Assembly (NCBI GenBank): GCA_030066215.1
Contig: JASJCA010000003.1
Span: 1-64,000 of the forward strand
From: Rhodobacter sp.
GTDB taxonomy: Bacteria; Pseudomonadota; Alphaproteobacteria; Rhodobacterales; Rhodobacteraceae
DNA length: 64,000 nt
Reading direction: 5' to 3'
Part shown: positions 44,201 through 53,000 of the stretch, piece after piece
Position numbering within the stretch: position 1 is the first letter of the stretch
Layout of the letters: each line of letters starts with the position of its first letter
The notes under the pieces: generated by a model
Databases searched by the model: none
Told to the model about the DNA's origin: nothing
What the model saw: only the letters and a program-made list of their open reading frames with translations
Made by a program: the position numbers and the translations under genes

Positions 44201-47200
44201 TCCGCCTTCGCCTCGGCCTCGTCCTCGAGATTTAGCGCCTTGCAGGCGCCGTCGGGGTCGTGGATGTAGGCCGGCGGCACCGGCGCCGACCAGTCCACCG
44301 GCTGGCCGAGCGCAAAGCGCTTCGGCGCCACGGCATAGGGCGGCAGGGCGGTCTTGGCCAGGACATGCGGGTTGATCGGATCGGCCTCGCCCAGCTGCGT
44401 CCACAGCTTGGTGATGGCCCCCGCCTCGTCGTGGGTCAGGTCGATGGCCAGGCTGTCGCCACCGCCCGCAAAGCTCACGAAGCCGTCCGGCGGGGTGGCC
44501 GTGCTGAAGGTGAAGGTCACCGGGCCGGCCGTCGCAGGGTCCGTCGGCGCCATCCATTGCTGCCCCAGGATGGAATACATCGGATAGAGCGTTAGGGCCG
44601 ATGCGTCTTGGCTGTCGTCGCGGAGCCCGGCGGCGGTCAGGCCGCTGTCGTGGATTTCCTCTGGTGTCGGCAGCCGCAGCCCGTGCAGCATGAATCGCGC
44701 CAGCGATCCAGACGACGCGTCGAACCGCCCGCTGTCCTGCAATTCGCTGTCCAGCACGCTTCGCTGCAGGATCTGCGCATCCGGAACGATCATCGGCCCG
44801 AAGGTGACCCCCGCACCCTGGTTCACCAGCACCAGGCGGTCGAGGGAAAGTCCGTAGGTGCCGGCGATGCTGGCAGGGGTGTCGCCGTCGGCCACTTTGT
44901 GATGCACCACCGGCAGCGCGACCTGCGCCTGGGTCATCAACAACGCCTTGTTTTTCAATGCATTCTCGGTCAGTACCGCATCGAGTTCGACCGAGAAGAA
45001 GTCGGCGATTCCCCGCAACGTGTCGCCGCTTTGTACGGTGTATTTCAGGTTGTCCGGCAAGTTGATCTCGTAGCCTACGGGCAACGGCGCGGCCAGGGTC
45101 TTGCTCCAATCCTTGGCGGGCGGCGCCGGCGGGAAGCAGGGTACGACATTGCGGTTGACGTCGACCAGATCGGAGCCGGCGGTGTTGAACATCGCAGCGA
45201 TCGAGGCCAGCGTGTCGGAGGCGCCGATGATGTAGCGGCCGCCAGACACCTTGAGGGTGGCGCCGGGCTCGAGGAACCCGGGCTGCAGGCGCGCCGAGGT
45301 TGCAACGGCGACCGGGTCGAGCCCGAACCGCCCGGCAAAGTCGGTGAGGCTTTCGCCCGACCGAACCTGTGCTGTCAGTCCGAATTCGATTTTGGTCCCG
45401 ACCGTCAAGTTCAGGGCGGCGGCATTGCCCGGCTGGCCGACGATATTGGCCAGGCTCGTACCCAGGGTTCGCGCGATCGCTTGCGGGCTTTCCGACGTAT
45501 TACCGCTGCCACGCACCGTGTACCTGACAGGCATGTCGAAGCTAAGAAGCGTGCCGGGGACCACCAGGCAGGTCTGGGTCGCAATCGCGTCGGCCAGCGC
45601 TGCGGCGGTGATCCCGTGAGTCTTGGCGATCGAGTCAAGCGAGTCGCTCGGCTGGGTGAGGTAGGCCGTGGTGTCCTTGGCCGGCACCTGAATGGTGACG
45701 TAGGGGTGCAGCAGGCCCTCGATCGGCGCCATCGCGGCATAGACCTGATCCTTCGGCAGGCCCAGCTCGGTCACCGTCGACGCGATAGTGGCGTCGAGCG
45801 CGATGGCGGCGCGGGCGCCGGTCACAGTGATCTGGTCGCCCTGGGTCAGCACCCCGGTCCGGTCCTTGAATGCCTGCGCCACCAGAAGCGGCGTGGTCTG
45901 CAGCCGCGCGGCGAAGTCGCGCAGGGTGTCGCCGGTGATCACCGCGGCGGTGTGTTCGACGATCTCGAGGTTTGAGTCTTTCGCGAAGAAACCCTTGGTG
46001 TCGTGGTTGGCAGTGGCGATGCGGGCGACGGCGATCTCGGGCGTGACCGGGACTTGCAGCGCCTCGAGGCTGTCGATGCTGTCGCCGTCCTGGGTGACGT
46101 AGGTCTTTTCGTCGAGTAGGAAGATTTCGACGCCGGGCGCGACGACCGGGCGCTTGCCGAGCACGCCCTCGACCGCCTCGACAGTGACGCCCAAGGCCTC
46201 GGCGATGCTCGACAGGTCGTCATCCGCGCCCACGGTGATTGGCTGGCCCGAGCCGATGGCGATCTGGGTGTCCTTCTTGATCAGGCCCGGCACGAATTCG
46301 TTCATCCGTCCAACGCTCAGATCGCTCAGGCCGAACTGCGCAGCGATCTCGGCCAGGGTCTGCCCGGACGCCGGCGTGTAGGTGTACTCGCGATAGAGGT
46401 CGATGGCGTCCTGCACGACCTGGCGCAACACGACCACGAAGAAATCGGTGAACATGTCCGCGGCGATCGAATCCGGCACCGTTCCGGCGGCAGTTAGCGA
46501 TGTCGCCAAGGGCGGTTCGCTGCCGTCGTTCGGGCCCGGCTGGCTGGGCGCGGCGAGCTTCTCGAAATAGGCGGCGATGAAGGCGCGGTATTCGGCGTCC
46601 GACTGGTAAGGCTCGGTGGCGTAGTCGACCGATTTGGTCCCGGCGGAGCTCACCGCCAGATAGGGCAGCATCGGAAACACGCCGAATTGCGGGTTCTGCG
46701 GCGCCGCCGGCATCTTGTCGAGCACGAAGTCGACCGACTGAGCCTTGAGGAAGGTCACGATGGTGGCCAACTCGATCGGCTTGGTGTCGTCGGTCAGGTG
46801 CTGATAGATCGCGTGCAGGTCGGCCAGCGGCACCTCGGTCGGCAGGGCGAGGCGCGACATACCGGCCGGCACCTGTTCTTTGAGGTGGTTGAGCGCCTTC
46901 AGCGACCAGTCGAAGGCCGCCCGCGCCAGCCGCTCGAAGGGCGACATCAGACCCTTGGACGTCGCGCCCAGCGTGGCGCCCGACGGCACCGTCGTCGTGC
47001 CGCCGCTCAGGGTCGTCGTGCCCTCGGGCAGCGTCATCGCCTCGCCCTGATGCAACGGCACATCGTTGTTTTGGAAGTAATCGGCAAGCCCGGCGACGGT
47101 GAGCTTCAGGTTCGGATCGGCGACGTTGAGCGCGTCGGTGACGGACTGGAACGTGTCGGTGTCCGTGATGGTGTGTTTGGCCGAGGGGAACGCGATCTCG

Positions 47201-49416
47201 ACGCCGGCGACCAGCAGCCCGGTGGTCGTCGCGTTGGCCACCGCCAGCGCCTCCCACATCGCGCCGTGGCTGCCGATCAAAAGCGTCGCCACCTGCTCGA
47301 CCGCCAGCGCCTCGTTCGGCAGCGCCGCGAGGATGGCGTTCAGCGTCTGGTTGGCCGCAATCTTGTACGTGCCGCCGCCCTGAGGCACCGCAAGCTCTTT
47401 GCCTTCGGTCATCAGCCCGGCGGCGGGGCCGGCCGCTGTCGCAACGGCGGCGAGGCTGGCCGAGGTGGCCTGGGCGATCTTGGCAAACGTGTCGCCCGCG
47501 GCGGTGGTGTAGCTGTGCCCCGCCACGTCGAGCGCGACGCCGGCGTTCAGCACCGCCGCGTCGGCATTCGCCACCACCACAGCCGGTGCCTGAACCAAGC
47601 CGGCGGGCAGATCGTCGGTGCGCCCGACCGAGTGCAACAGCTGCACCTTCAGCGGGATCGTGGTCGCCGGCTGCGGTGCCTCGGCCATCAGGCTGATGGC
47701 GGCCTCGAGATGGCTTTCGGCATGGCTGCGGAAGTCCTGCTGCAGAATGCCGGTGTAGAAGGAATCCGCGACCAGGCCCTGCGACGTCGCACGCAATCCT
47801 TGCCGCGATTGTGCCGCGCCGCCGTCCTGCGCGAGGGCCCAGGGCGTCGCCTGCTGGCTGCCCATGGTGAAGGTCTTGCGGATCGTGGCGTGGAAGCTCA
47901 GCGTGATGTGGATGAAAAGGATCTTCACCCGCAGCTTGACCGATACACCGGCCTCGAAGGTGACCTCGACCGGGGCGTAGATCTCGATCACCAGCTGCGC
48001 CTTGGCATAGGCGAAGATGTCGACGCTGGCCTTGATGATCGCGAAATTCACCGTGCCCCAGATGTGGCCCATGATCCCGATCGTCGCGGAGAGTTTGAAG
48101 AAGACCGCCTTGTTGACCGACGGCGAATTCGGATGGAAGAAGGCCAAGGTGCCTTCGAAGATCCCGAAGAACCCGACGAAGAAGCCGGCATCGAGGATGC
48201 CCAGCTGGATCGAATAGCCCAGGCCCAGCCGCATGCCGAAGCCGGCGACCAGCACAGGATTGAAGCTGCCGTTGGTGATCGCCGGGACCGAGGTCGAGCT
48301 TTCCGAACTCAGAACGCCGAAATAGAACCCCGCCGCGCCAGAAATCGGGATCGGGATCGGCCCGACCCAGACGATGAAGTTGATCGCTGCCGAGCGCGAG
48401 AAGTCGAGCCCCTTCGGAAAGCCGACATCGACCTTGAAATTGCCGTTGGTGTAGACCCAGAGGTCGATGATCGGCAGCGTGATATTGACTTGGCCCAGCT
48501 TGATCTGCCGGATCACGTCCGGAAGCTTCAGCTGGAAGTAATAGAGCCCCAGGTGGTCGTTGATCTTCTTGTAGACGATCTCGAATTCGAGGCCGGCGAG
48601 CTTGCCGACGCGCTTACCGTCCAGCGCGATCCGCAGCCCGGCCAGGTTCGGCGCGTTGAAGATCACCGACAGCGTGACGCTTTCGAGGACCGAGAACTTT
48701 GTGCCGATCAGCCAGGGGGTGCTGGAATCGAATTTGAACGAACTCAGCGACTCCAATGGATTCTGGACCGGGTCGATGTCTTTGTAGGACTTCTCGAGCG
48801 CGTCGATGATGTCCTTCATCGTGTTGAGCTTGCTGCGGTCGCGCAGAGTCACCCGCTGGCCGACGCCCAGGTATTCCAGATCGAAGGTCTTGGCGCCCTT
48901 GCCCGGCACCGCCGGTGGCGGCTGGCTGAGCACGTCCCAGGTCAGCCCTGGCGGGCTGTCGTAGGACTTGCCCAAGAACGAGCCGTAAAGCGACACTTCG
49001 ACCGACTTCGTTCCTGACTTGCCGCGCGGCGAATACCAGATCTCGATCCGTTCGAGGTCGACGAACGGAAACTTGAAGCCGATGTCGTTGTACTGAATGC
49101 CAGCCCGTCGGTTCGTCAGATCGACCTGAAACACAAAGTTTTTCAGGTTGATCTTGTTCAGCGCATCCCACGGTGGCCCGAGCTTGAAGTCGAAATTCGG
49201 CTCGGCCTTGTTGACCAGGTATTCGATGACTGCGCCGACAGAGAGATCGCCGAACCTGGCTTGCAGGATGGTGTCGACGCCCGGTCCGAACCGCGCCCCG
49301 GCCTCGAGCGGCACGCCGAAGATGTCGAGCGCGGCCATAAGCTCGAACTCGACACGCATCTTTCCGGTGCCGCCCGCCGTCGCCGGCAAGGCTATGTCGT
49401 CGCTATCCTTGGCCAT
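35293..49416 (-). CDS. giant multi-LysM-repeat protein (4707 aa) with N-terminal beta-rich domain
   Basis: Single uninterrupted ORF; ~45 degenerate units of form yTv..gDTl.sIA......v..la.aNa...gLL..G..i.lP (e.g. KYTVQSGDTLRGIADFFSVELDAVLTENA, SYTVTAGDTLASIAALYSNTPGNVAEGAASVKGLLASGIAIAL). Confidence 0.9.
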   Translation of the reverse strand: MAKDSDDIALPATAGGTGKMRVEFELMAALDIFGVPLEAGARFGPGVDTILQARFGDLSVGAVIEYLVNKAEPNFDFKLGPPWDALNKINLKNFVFQVDLTNRRAGIQYNDIGFKFPFVDLERIEIWYSPRGKSGTKSVEVSLYGSFLGKSYDSPPGLTWDVLSQPPPAVPGKGAKTFDLEYLGVGQRVTLRDRSKLNTMKDIIDALEKSYKDIDPVQNPLESLSSFKFDSSTPWLIGTKFSVLESVTLSVIFNAPNLAGLRIALDGKRVGKLAGLEFEIVYKKINDHLGLYYFQLKLPDVIRQIKLGQVNITLPIIDLWVYTNGNFKVDVGFPKGLDFSRSAAINFIVWVGPIPIPISGAAGFYFGVLSSESSTSVPAITNGSFNPVLVAGFGMRLGLGYSIQLGILDAGFFVGFFGIFEGTLAFFHPNSPSVNKAVFFKLSATIGIMGHIWGTVNFAIIKASVDIFAYAKAQLVIEIYAPVEVTFEAGVSVKLRVKILFIHITLSFHATIRKTFTMGSQQATPWALAQDGGAAQSRQGLRATSQGLVADSFYTGILQQDFRSHAESHLEAAISLMAEAPQPATTIPLKVQLLHSVGRTDDLPAGLVQAPAVVVANADAAVLNAGVALDVAGHSYTTAAGDTFAKIAQATSASLAAVATAAGPAAGLMTEGKELAVPQGGGTYKIAANQTLNAILAALPNEALAVEQVATLLIGSHGAMWEALAVANATTTGLLVAGVEIAFPSAKHTITDTDTFQSVTDALNVADPNLKLTVAGLADYFQNNDVPLHQGEAMTLPEGTTTLSGGTTTVPSGATLGATSKGLMSPFERLARAAFDWSLKALNHLKEQVPAGMSRLALPTEVPLADLHAIYQHLTDDTKPIELATIVTFLKAQSVDFVLDKMPAAPQNPQFGVFPMLPYLAVSSAGTKSVDYATEPYQSDAEYRAFIAAYFEKLAAPSQPGPNDGSEPPLATSLTAAGTVPDSIAADMFTDFFVVVLRQVVQDAIDLYREYTYTPASGQTLAEIAAQFGLSDLSVGRMNEFVPGLIKKDTQIAIGSGQPITVGADDDLSSIAEALGVTVEAVEGVLGKRPVVAPGVEIFLLDEKTYVTQDGDSIDSLEALQVPVTPEIAVARIATANHDTKGFFAKDSNLEIVEHTAAVITGDTLRDFAARLQTTPLLVAQAFKDRTGVLTQGDQITVTGARAAIALDATIASTVTELGLPKDQVYAAMAPIEGLLHPYVTIQVPAKDTTAYLTQPSDSLDSIAKTHGITAAALADAIATQTCLVVPGTLLSFDMPVRYTVRGSGNTSESPQAIARTLGTSLANIVGQPGNAAALNLTVGTKIEFGLTAQVRSGESLTDFAGRFGLDPVAVATSARLQPGFLEPGATLKVSGGRYIIGASDTLASIAAMFNTAGSDLVDVNRNVVPCFPPAPPAKDWSKTLAAPLPVGYEINLPDNLKYTVQSGDTLRGIADFFSVELDAVLTENALKNKALLMTQAQVALPVVHHKVADGDTPASIAGTYGLSLDRLVLVNQGAGVTFGPMIVPDAQILQRSVLDSELQDSGRFDASSGSLARFMLHGLRLPTPEEIHDSGLTAAGLRDDSQDASALTLYPMYSILGQQWMAPTDPATAGPVTFTFSTATPPDGFVSFAGGGDSLAIDLTHDEAGAITKLWTQLGEADPINPHVLAKTALPPYAVAPKRFALGQPVDWSAPVPPAYIHDPDGACKALNLEDEAEAKAEAPAAGQPRLYPFPPALRQAVNATPGAWVDELVAVNATLEGLLAPGIPIALPSGGSYTTQAGDTFQKIVDGNPGLTLATLADAAADIAGLLIPRTVVTLPKGGQQQVRENDTLSSLAYAYGAPIWLNLEVASRRTPSSPTETEQLTEFGWATQIKFGLRRATDPAIPDAFLQSTYEVYGTDEVAIHDLQHLLDYVMDGGRGATLTIDLLYPENPGTTSPGLRSDTIQRDEIWLLKANLSTRTNPPVAPTFMAAGPNDEETDQSVTAAATMAPASADDFLKLLWEASITNTGGYYLYYKTAGKNGKGLPDEVFGQDPTAEITLLITVTETAGATSTIPVRPFHNVALVTQNIANAKASLLVVPPECPIGDTATLASTAAKLGVSVQALGLANATTQNLLIPGQTITADGASYTVNVGDDLLAVALATGKLIAVVIDAVAQQAGLLHGGALIQIYPTWLERSPTVLAGAAGFRMLRADPDEDATNDKVRAEALTAQENAATQLEVLYNLVGYRLVANDDFEQSPEGLPAGPTTQDQGESNHDTQAGGIAPPWTYNRQLAIARFATVQPVGRKVPGQDPYAAIDKTVEFSIQFQDMFGNRFLAGDGETMSSEVLYQDELIALANWPAVVTTYAFAAPAKSDEAPTMHVDVAFDAAQYIPPPGDSFAGSAQLAEGHRKRYAEIYFQVAQDDVTITASTTVDGGKAHPLTASQFAEWAASAYAYLGTVAAMTQVTVKTTNDTTMGAIVKDWAVDLGDVASANRNCPVGQESCQNLLKLNQNLTLRYLYSTVINDTLGKIAAGLPKDWGGPTDPETVARRNADVTLEPGVVLAVGAPYTVAKDDTLASIAKAAGRTVQQIAFTNVEVAGLLTPDAIVQLPAPTNAVTSPGDTLETIAQRFQSQSITVDGLVAANAERANLLTPGEKVVIDGKSYDIKPGFTFAVLAQLSGKPLTDIAAATAEQKDLIAPNIGIVVPTVNAYQIAEGDSIRTVSNVNEQPVTVVANAMAALKGLLTVGTAITIPSDYAIKATDTFDTVAKHFGRAASDLAGANSQTPGIFRPKARVALPEGASWPVAYQDSFQSVADAAGVLLARFAEASANTRGLLIAGAKVAIGGEERTIQIGDTLANLAQEYGTPVLKIVQDNATAQILQPGAGAQLPSGARAEVGANATLETLAAAYRTTPGDLAEANATATGLLTTGAHVAARYTTQKGDSLGKITTALGLNIKTLADSNAAVANLFPSDSALDLATKPYAIEVGDTFESIAKTHQISVEDIGRTNPDAKIFNSGKSLNIPRHVAMGKDTTATGPVPEDGSLAALSTETGRPVSDLAMANQDLKALVAAGVKLSYKTSLPPPAKDQTFSETSATNDTLSTITARFQTQIDKWRAATPDTPRISVTAADVAEQNKAVKGLLTAKALVVLPPKALQNAVDVPATLADYPGVIFEVDATVRISRDAKLVNPRMINVPGVVSADSPLRADISPDSVQGNEPMSGAQQFAKDFEAAFHPDLKLANGSSQTGASSGDAARDTLYAVQNQTKDFDYSIEGSSPHFFAPPPLQRTLWHSESPIPIQPYITGQGLGPAVPKSFSGIDLDTWGREFLAALDLALSADYAVPAYSLDPDAYLTLVNAKNGIARAIRNAVIEVLDPAGDAAAATPANLDAAREALYQRLLIQLSTAYEVDTIIQLPVQVTAPATWRKGTSPRFFGQPVGSTYEIPAKATLAAVAKTKFKAPVSVLGRVASDYAYILTPGLPVPGVGSYTVTAGDTLASIAALYSNTPGNVAEGAASVKGLLASGIAIALSNGSTYTTKAGDTFAGIAAALKINVQALGADAAVVSDLLTAGVKIPVPAYTILPSDTLSTLAIHMRTDVTGLVDALKDTEGLLHEGAQLNLVTRSYSVASDDTLDTVIDYLSLAQTDSAEQDDAVATFAEMNAAVKGLFKSVSEQHGGGPVTIDVHKPYTIAEGDSIDKIVQNTGGASSFDLAKAISHRSDVLMNGVVITEKANGSGTYTTRLGDTLQSIADLLGIALKALIDDWDTASSTKLLRVGAVIGLPGRANVRHHTIAPDDTLATIAEAIAKPTPRWDGVTPEWIVKTQLYVADLVSPGVPVSFLTRVPGFTLSDAKIELYDSSGPDGPSSLNVLFTSASNTAFKNLSIDLSYQVNQLEYDVQDLPWAEGYQASQWLSYIIPPQDTPGAHAAAEIGTVDVPIPLRAYPVPPSMVSQDTKPTVDSYRTQPGDTLGRVAQSLGGIAVEAASNLLSEGASLDLPRVTQIAVEPHETVETLAARSGRDLAEVSRQMPASPRSHVMAVPETYIVEAGDTLYSIADKTGTTPEQLLCLNADAPAIVRPGIEISAASEDPTLAEIRNYSYEFIYTYVRAAQDTLIPSWQTNVPGNTPFAMQADARTLPDVLAQFSEISTALGADLSRLTSVKPRTLTAAKTAAGDTLRTLGSPAGASPGYVASVNAEVTGLLTKGAKIELPNQQSYTVKAGDTFASISKSTGASLWTIGQAAGELTGLLAEGVEISLPLPNTQVAWQALRVLAGLAKDIAPLWLSWTLQNQEAAERARERAAPALARPQAQDSGPADPGLVSETAEFELRSGTDVAGRRHLQITAKSDAAHRTARTTRTRMAGLVPAASTAPLAQSATLMAAPPAPRASSVPAPTQQSNEVRDGFSKTVPDLDIISTQNIWGRVRVQRNTTLLARRTTNELFVYSTPNVQMPNKAIPLIKYSEPFDMTSVVPGLTPPRPLANWLAHFFAGLLDGYVIHSGDTFNSVAAAVPKATLADVAAAAADIPDLLVIGTKMSVPGKPEHTVAVGDTLAAIAAAQSVEVLALVQANADLKGLLFPGVPVNVIAITREIRVSVDYGFDLARAGTQTTPGDQGEQILTRKPVYLRPSFPFDSSTNLAPDKPGLVHDLAQKLIAWAEQQKLDQNTGIWIFDVSLYTSLPGGDEQQIPLLEMNNIQLPRSSITPKS

Positions 49417-49444
49417 CCAGTGGCGCTCCGATCAATCACGCAGG

Positions 49445-49927
49445 CTAGGTGGTTTCCTTGGTGGCGGTGACCTTCACCGACAACGCCCGAAGGGTGATTC
49501 CGTTCAGGCTGATCGGGTCCTTCAACGTCGAGAAGTCCAGCGCGATGCCGAATTGATAGGTCTGCGACAGGGTGTTGATCCCGATATCGGTGATCTTGAG
49601 CGACGCCTGAAGGATCAGTCCAAGGCCGGGGATTTCCTTCAGGGCATTGGTCGCTTCGGTCAGCGCATTGGCAACGCCGTCAAAACCGACCGCCTTGGTG
49701 ATCCCGGGAAGGATGTCGCCGATCGGACCCAGCGTCAGCGCGTCGTCGAAACTGGCGTGGTATTCCATCAGGAACGACGATTGCGTGCCCTTCTTGGTGA
49801 AAGTGCCGGTCAGTGTGAAGAGCTCGCCGGGGGGTTCGATGAAAAGCGTGATGCCGCCTTCGACGGTCAGCGTGGAATCGCTGGCTGCCGCTGCTGTCGG
49901 CGCGACTTCTGCAGGAGGTTGTGCCAT
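49445..49927 (-). CDS. hypothetical beta-rich protein, giant-LysM cluster member
   Basis: 160 aa; LTVEGGITLFIEPPGELFTLTGTFTKKG...ILQASLKITDIGINTLSQTYQFGIALDFSTLKDPISLNGITLRALSVKVTA; 28-bp gap to the giant ORF. Confidence 0.75.
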   Translation of the reverse strand: MAQPPAEVAPTAAAASDSTLTVEGGITLFIEPPGELFTLTGTFTKKGTQSSFLMEYHASFDDALTLGPIGDILPGITKAVGFDGVANALTEATNALKEIPGLGLILQASLKITDIGINTLSQTYQFGIALDFSTLKDPISLNGITLRALSVKVTATKETT

Positions 49928-50012
49928 GTGTGGTTCCTTTCTGTCGTTTCTCCCGCGCCTCCGCGGGGCCTAAATGTGCGGCCGGGGGCTGCCCGGGCCG
50001 CGGGGTCACTTC

Positions 50013-53000
50013 CTAGTTCCCACCGCCGATTGTTATCGGCGGCTCCTTCGCTCCAATGGGGTCGTCGTCGGGGGAGGTTTTCGGTTTGTCCTTGATCCAG
50101 GCGCCGTACCAGCCCAACGAATTGGCGCCCGCCGCCGGGTCGGGATCGCCGAAGATGTAGAAATCGAACGCGCCGCCGGGCGGCAGCTGCTTGCCCAGAA
50201 GCTTCAGCGCGATGCCGGTCAGCTTCATGATGAACGCCTTGTCGTTGTAAAACAGCTGCCGCGCATACATCGTGATCTTGATCACGCCCTCGATCGAAAT
50301 CTCGTTCTTCGCACCCGACGACATCGGCAGTTTCAGTCCGGCGAAGACCTTCAGCCCGTAGCTCGACGGCGACCAGGCCAAAGCGATGCTGACCACCAGC
50401 CCGGCATTTGAGGCATAGGCACCCAAGGTTCCGAGGTTGAGGTCGAAGTCGAGCGCGAACCAGGTGCCGCTGGGCTGCGAGCTGTCGAGCTGGGTCGACA
50501 GCGTCATGTAGCCCAGGTCGGCGATTGACTTCGATCCTTCGCCCGCAGTGAGCATGCGTTTGATCGACATCGGGAAATGCCGTGCTAGCGCATGCTCGCG
50601 GGTGATGCTGGTCGAGGCGTCGAAGGCCATTTTGGCCGCATCGAAGGTGAAGGTCCTGTCGCTGGGCTGTGCGCGGGCAAAATCCATGTGCAACAGCAAG
50701 TTCGAAAATGCCAACGCGTCGTACGAGAACAGATCGCACGGCATCGTCTTGCCGTCTCCGGCGGGCACCTGTTGTTCGACAAAGGCCATGCTGCCCCAGA
50801 ACGAAAACCGGGTCTGCACTTGGTCCGAGGTTTCGGCCTCGGTACCGACGAGCGTGGCGAAGGTCGCCTTGTTGATTGTGACCGACGCCAGGACCTCGTC
50901 GTCGTTGGCGTCGAAAACCGTCGGCCGGGTTTCGCTGAAGACATAGGCGTGGGTATCGCCGTGCTTTTGATAGACGCCCTGCAGTTTGATCACGTTGCTT
51001 TCCGCTTTGAGCTGCGTGACCTCGGTGGCAAACAGCGTGTTCAGCGCGACCTGGATCTCAGAAGAGAACGCCGCGATGCCCGAGTTCCGGAACAGCACCT
51101 TCAGCGACAAGACGTTGAAATCGAAGGTCGTGGTCGAAAGCTGCGCGGTCTTGGTGTAGTAGATCAGCCCGAAGAGCGAGCTTTTCTGTTGCACCAAGTC
51201 GGGGCTGACCGCGGTCTGGTTAATGCCGATGTGATGCGCCTTGAACAGGCTCGGGTCGATCCCCGCGGCCAGGCCTTCGAGTTGCGGCGGCAGGCTCTTG
51301 AGCGGCACGAACGCGTTGAAGAACAGAATGCCGTTCCAATTCGGATCGTCGACGATCTTCCGAAAATTGTCGAAGTCGGAGTCGGCGGGGATATTGGCGA
51401 CGATCTCTTGCAACTGCGCCTGGGTGGCCGCGACATTGCTGTTGAATTGATCCGCCAAGATCCAGGTGCTGGAATCCGCCACCAACTCGCGCAGGGTCTT
51501 CGGCACGTGTTTGATGATCATAACAGTGCCGTGGCGCGACCAATCGTCGGTCGCAAACAGGAACTTCCAGTCTTCGATGTGGATCGCGTTATTGGCGCCG
51601 ATATGGCTGGCCATGGCGGCGGGATTTGAGGCGACGAAAAACTGCTGCGGTGTCAGAAGGGCCGACCTAAGCGGGTCCTGGATCCCGTCGAGTGCGAGCA
51701 GGGTGGTGTCGGCAGACAGGGCGAGCTTGAGATGTTTCCAGACAGTCGAATCGCAGCCTCCCTGGCCGTCGGCCTGGAATTCGGCGATCAGGCCTTGCGG
51801 CGTGCCAGCTTTGCAGACCGCGGTTTCCGCCTCGGGTGCGGCCGCGCTGAAGACCGGCTGCTTCGCCACCTTTTTCGAGATGTCGTAGACGATCGCGCGG
51901 CGCTCTTGGCTGAGGACCTGAACCTCCATCCTCGACAGCGCTGTCAGGCCGCTGGTGGCGCCGGCATAGGGGGCAAGCGGATAGGACGTCAGAGCGGGGT
52001 CGGCGTTGGCGCTTTCGCCGGTTTTCGGCAGGGTCCCCGCCTGCACCGGGAAATACGGCAGGTAGGGGTTGGTGCCGTTGCTGTTGGCCTGGCCCTGGTC
52101 CTGGTGGCCGAAAAGGTAGGCGCCATGCGGCTGTGCGTAGTATTCCGGCTGTTCGTCTTCGGCGGTGAGGCTGGCCCAGGCCGTGGTTGCCGCAGCGGTT
52201 AGCCGGGGCGCTTCGGTCGGCTTCGGTTGCTCTTGTTGGTTTGGGTCGAAGACCGGCGCAAAAGCGGGTTGGCCGGCGACAAAGGTCAGCGTCATTTTCG
52301 GCACCGTCTTGACATATTCGGGACCGGAAATGCCGCAGAGAAGCTCGGGCACAGGATCGTTCGGCACGCCATGGCCGGGCCCAAAGGCAAAGCTGCCGTC
52401 GGGTACCAGATACATCGGATCGCCGGACCCGGGATTCGCCGTTCTGGGCCGCAGTGCAAAAATCAGCCGCGACGGCTTTGGCGTCGTGCTGGGCGTAAGG
52501 GCCATCGGCGCCGACAGGTTGGTGCGATAGAACGAGCCCAACTGCGGCGCGCCGCCGGCAAAGAGGAACTGGGTGCGGTCGGTGTCCAAGGGGCGCATCG
52601 GATCGATCGTGGCGTCGAGCGCGACCGATGTGCCTTGGCCCGCCGCGAGGTCGAAAACCCGGTGGCGCAGCGAGGAGAAGGTGCCGGGAATGGCCGGCGT
52701 CGGATAGAAATACCGCAGCCCGCAATCCATCGCGTCGAGGTGTTCGGTGCCCTGGTCGTTGAGGGCGAATTCCGCCCTGAATGCGAAGCTGCCCCAATCG
52801 TCGCTGGAAAAAAGCGGGATCGACACTGGTCCCGTCACCACCGGCACTTGCGTGGTGCCGTCGGCCGAACCGAGCGTGATGCTGGCCGGTGCCGTGCCGG
52901 CGGTGAAGACCAGGCTGGCGCTGGCATTGTCGGCGCCCACGCCGCAGCCAGGCCCAAAGATCAATGCGTAGTTGCGAAAATCGACCGGCGTCCGGCTGGA

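Noticed and set aside
35650-47520. CRISPR or near-identical DNA tandem array
   Set aside because: Repeats are visible at protein level with ~80+ residue spacing; DNA units are too divergent and there are no spacers.
46687-49017. 776-aa plus-strand ORF antisense to the giant gene
   Set aside because: Arg/Asp/Val/Gly-rich composition typical of high-GC antisense frames; the opposite strand carries clear conserved repeats.
35293-49416. Giant ORF as an NRPS/PKS, RTX adhesin or filamentous haemagglutinin
   Set aside because: No condensation/adenylation/ketosynthase motifs, no GGxGxD repeats, no TPS or autotransporter features; LysM-like repeats explain the periodicity.
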